Below the pieces are notes generated by a model. The model did not search any database and had not been told where the DNA came from. It saw only the letters and a list, made by a program, of their open reading frames with translations. Shown here piece by piece: positions 5,404 to 7,356 of a DNA stretch of 7,356 nucleotides. The position numbers were made by a program, and so were the translations under genes. The stretch's first letter is position 1, and every line of letters starts with the position of its first letter. The DNA comes from an uncultured Alphaproteobacteria bacterium (GTDB lineage Bacteria > Pseudomonadota > Alphaproteobacteria > Rhizobiales > Hyphomicrobiaceae). The stretch spans positions 1 to 7,356 of the forward strand of contig CALFEM010000538.1 in NCBI GenBank assembly GCA_937950105.1, read 5' to 3'.

Positions 5404-6165
5404 TCAGGCGATCTCGCTGCCGGGCATCCGCGCTGCGCGCTTCGAGGCGGATCGCTCATGCGCACCGTCGACGAAGTCTTTGCTCGGATGCGCGGTGACG
5501 GCGGCCGTCAGCGCCGCGGCGACCTCGGCATCCTCCAGTGCCGCCTCCTCGGCCGAAATGCGATGCTTCTGCATGATGCGGGTGAGGACGTAGGCGTAGG
5601 CGCCTGACAGCGGCATGATGAGCGCGATCTTGAACAGGATCCACACGTTCACGCCGTCGAGCTGGTAGCCGAGAAAATTGTAGACGTGGTCGTCCTTGAA
5701 GGTCAGCCGCACGGCCTCGTTGGCGACGGCAGTGAAGACGAAGAACCAGGCGAAGCTCCAGGTGAAACGGTCCCAGCCTTCCTTGGTGTAGTGGAACGTC
5801 TTCTCGAACACGTACTTGAAGAAGTTCTTGTTCAGCCACAGGCCGATGAACAGGAACATGGCGAACATGGCGTTGAAGATCGTCACCTTGATCTGCACCC
5901 ACATCGGATCGTGGGTGATCAGGGTGAGGGCGCCGAACGCCAGCGTGACGCTGGACGCGATCAACGGGAATGCCGGCAGCCGCTTCAGCACGATGCGCAT
6001 CACGACGATGGCGATGACCGTGGTGATGAGCAGCGCCCAGGTGCCGGCGTTGATGCCCCAGGCGGCGTTGACGACGAACATGGTCACGAGCGGTCCGAAC
6101 TCGCTCAGGATATTCACCGTCTGCTCGGCGTTGAAGGGGTAGAAGTCTCTCAGTCTCTTCGCCAT
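5404..6165 (-). CDS. Divergent YciB/IspZ-family septation protein (second copy)
   Basis: The 253-aa protein is a YciB-family membrane protein with a longer, polar C-terminus. It keeps the family plan: SEFGPLVTMFVVNAAWGI (21-38) near the N-terminus, a middle segment KVTIFNAMFAMFLFIG where the usual K-P-T is K-V-T, then Y-T-K-E-G-W-D-R-F-T-W, N-E-A-V-R and W-I-L-F-K-I-A-L-I-M-P-L-S. An insert, DDHVYNFLGYQLDGVN, separates the last two conserved blocks. The final 50 residues or so are Ala/Glu/Ser-rich and outside the family core. The start at 6165 has a good Shine-Dalgarno, AGGAAG, 8 nt upstream. It lies 78 nt downstream of ftsY and 87 nt upstream of the canonical copy, so the three genes could be co-transcribed. 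Its function is not known beyond the family. Confidence 0.85.
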   Translation of the reverse strand: MAKRLRDFYPFNAEQTVNILSEFGPLVTMFVVNAAWGINAGTWALLITTVIAIVVMRIVLKRLPAFPLIASSVTLAFGALTLITHDPMWVQIKVTIFNAMFAMFLFIGLWLNKNFFKYVFEKTFHYTKEGWDRFTWSFAWFFVFTAVANEAVRLTFKDDHVYNFLGYQLDGVNVWILFKIALIMPLSGAYAYVLTRIMQKHRISAEEAALEDAEVAAALTAAVTAHPSKDFVDGAHERSASKRAARMPGSEIA

Positions 6166-6243
6166 GCCCTGCGCTTCCTGTGGCCGAACGGCCGAGTTAT
6201 CAATCGTTACGTCGCATGCGTCCGGCCGGACCGGAACACGTCG

Positions 6244-7356
6244 TCAAAGATCGGCGATGGCCCGCGCGAATGCACCGGCCTCGAAGGCCTGCAGGTCGTC
6301 GATCCCTTCGCCGACGCCGATGGCGTGCACCGGCAACCCGTACTTGGCGGCGATGGCGACGATGATGCCGCCGCGCGCCGTACCGTCGAGCTTGGTGAGG
6401 ACGAGGCCGGTCACGCCGGCGCGGGCGCGGAACACCTCGACCTGCTGCAGCGCGTTCTGTCCGGTGGTCGCGTCGAGCACCAGCAGCACATCGTGCGGCG
6501 CGCCCGGTTCGAGTTTCTTGATAACGCGGACGACCTTTTCCAGTTCGTCCATCAGCGCCGCCTTGTTCTGCAGGCGGCCGGCGGTGTCGATCAGCAGCAC
6601 GTCATAGCCGCCTGCCTGAGCTTCTTTCAGCGCGTCGAAGGCGAGGCCCGCCGAGTCGGCGCCGACGTCGCGCGTGACGACCTTGGCGCCGCTGCGCTCG
6701 CCCCAGACCTTGAGCTGGTCGATCGCCGCAGCGCGGAACGTGTCGCCCGCCGCCATCATCACCTTGCGTCCCTCCCGCGCGTAGCGCTGGGCCAGCTTGC
6801 CGATCGTCGTCGTCTTGCCGGTGCCGTTGACGCCGACCATCAGCACGACGTGCGGCTTCCTCGTGGCGTCGATCTCGAGCGGCAGCGCCACCGGCGTCAG
6901 CACGCGCTCAACCTCCTCGGCGAGCACGCGGCGCACGTCCGCTTCGGACAGCCCCTTCTGGAATCGTCCGCTCGAAAGCGCGTCGGTGATGCGCGTCGCG
7001 GTATCGACGCCGAGGTCCGCCTGGATGAGCAGGTCCTCGAGATCGTCGAGCGTAGCAGCGTCGAGCTTCCGCTTGGTAAAGAGGCCGGTGATGCCGGCGG
7101 TCAGCTTCGAGGAGGTTTTGGTCAGCCCCGACCGGAGCCGCGCGAACCAGCCCTTTTTCTCTCCCTCGGTGGCGGCCGAGGTTTTCACATTCTCGTCGGA
7201 CTCGTCAGAAAAGGCGGCGGTTTCGACCTCGATGCCGACGACGGCTTCAGGAGCGGTCTCGGTCTTGGGAGAGGCGGTCTCTGCGGCCGGCCCGGTCGCT
7301 GTGTCAGCGGGTGGGAGGTCCGCGTCGACGGCAGCGACCGCCGGTGCCTGCTCCGG
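6244..7356 (-). CDS. ftsY: Signal recognition particle receptor FtsY (N-terminus off the window)
   Basis: FtsY is the SRP-receptor GTPase that docks translating ribosomes at the membrane for co-translational insertion. Counting from the GTG at 7188, the N domain covers about 14-100. In the G domain, G1 is GVNGTGKT (119-126), DTFRAAA (149-155) is the G2/insertion-box region, G3 is DTAGR (201-205), G4 is TKLD (265-268) and G5 is GVGEGIDDL (291-299). All catalytic elements are intact, and the protein ends with the usual AFARAIADL. The frame does not start at 7188: it stays open to the right edge, encoding an acidic, Ala/Pro/Glu/Thr-rich stretch typical of the membrane-associated A domain of FtsY. 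The true start is therefore beyond the window, and the GTG at 7188 should not be used as the start. The stop is TGA at 6244-6246. Confidence 0.96.
   Translation of the reverse strand, partial: PEQAPAVAAVDADLPPADTATGPAAETASPKTETAPEAVVGIEVETAAFSDESDENVKTSAATEGEKKGWFARLRSGLTKTSSKLTAGITGLFTKRKLDAATLDDLEDLLIQADLGVDTATRITDALSSGRFQKGLSEADVRRVLAEEVERVLTPVALPLEIDATRKPHVVLMVGVNGTGKTTTIGKLAQRYAREGRKVMMAAGDTFRAAAIDQLKVWGERSGAKVVTRDVGADSAGLAFDALKEAQAGGYDVLLIDTAGRLQNKAALMDELEKVVRVIKKLEPGAPHDVLLVLDATTGQNALQQVEVFRARAGVTGLVLTKLDGTARGGIIVAIAAKYGLPVHAIGVGEGIDDLQAFEAGAFARAIADL

Noticed and set aside
6182..6231. Short GC palindromes between ftsY and the divergent yciB copy (GGCCGAACGGCC, GTCCGGCCGGAC)
   Set aside because: Such self-complementary GC stretches are common in this base composition and no loop plus T-run or promoter context supports a role.

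Overview
The window is a high-GC fragment from an alphaproteobacterium, most likely in the Rhizobiales/Hyphomicrobiales. The evidence is an ftsK-lolA pair, an ftsY-yciB (septation protein) pair, strong GC bias at third codon positions and recognisably alphaproteobacterial LolA, MarR and FtsY sequences. I cannot name the genus. The first 45 bases are not genomic: they are the 3' 45 nt of the Illumina TruSeq universal (P5) adapter, so the left edge is an uncleaned contig end.

Layout. 46-1525 (+): C-terminal part of the DNA translocase FtsK, cut at its 5' end. 1526-1778: gap with a hairpin after ftsK, a possible lolA promoter and a perfect 17-bp palindrome just before lolA. 1779-2519 (+): LolA, the periplasmic lipoprotein carrier. 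2520-3075: gene-free gap, the most interesting part of the window. It holds a perfect 12-4-12 inverted repeat (2708-2735) followed by what looks like an unannotated small RNA (about 2782-2925), made of hairpins with C-rich loops and ending in a strong 13-bp terminator stem. 3076-3639 (-): stand-alone cyclic-nucleotide-binding-fold protein without an HTH. 3640-3978: gap with nothing clear. 3979-4497 (-): MarR-family regulator with a palindrome just before its start codon. 4498-4701: gap with an AT-rich island. 4702-5316 and 5404-6165 (-): two tandem, diverged YciB/IspZ-family membrane proteins. 6244 to the right edge (-): FtsY, the SRP receptor GTPase, cut at its N-terminus.

How the genes fit together. 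Most of the window serves the cell envelope and division. FtsK moves chromosome ends at the septum, LolA carries lipoproteins to the outer membrane, FtsY docks ribosomes for inner-membrane protein insertion, and YciB proteins are tied to envelope and septum synthesis. ftsY and the two yciB genes lie on the same strand with gaps of 78 and 87 nt and could be one transcript. The sRNA candidate (+) and the cyclic-nucleotide-fold gene (-) converge. The best candidate for something undescribed is the C-rich-loop sRNA with its upstream palindrome. The adapter finding matters most for data quality, because the adapter is open in the ftsK frame and would be translated as a false N-terminus.
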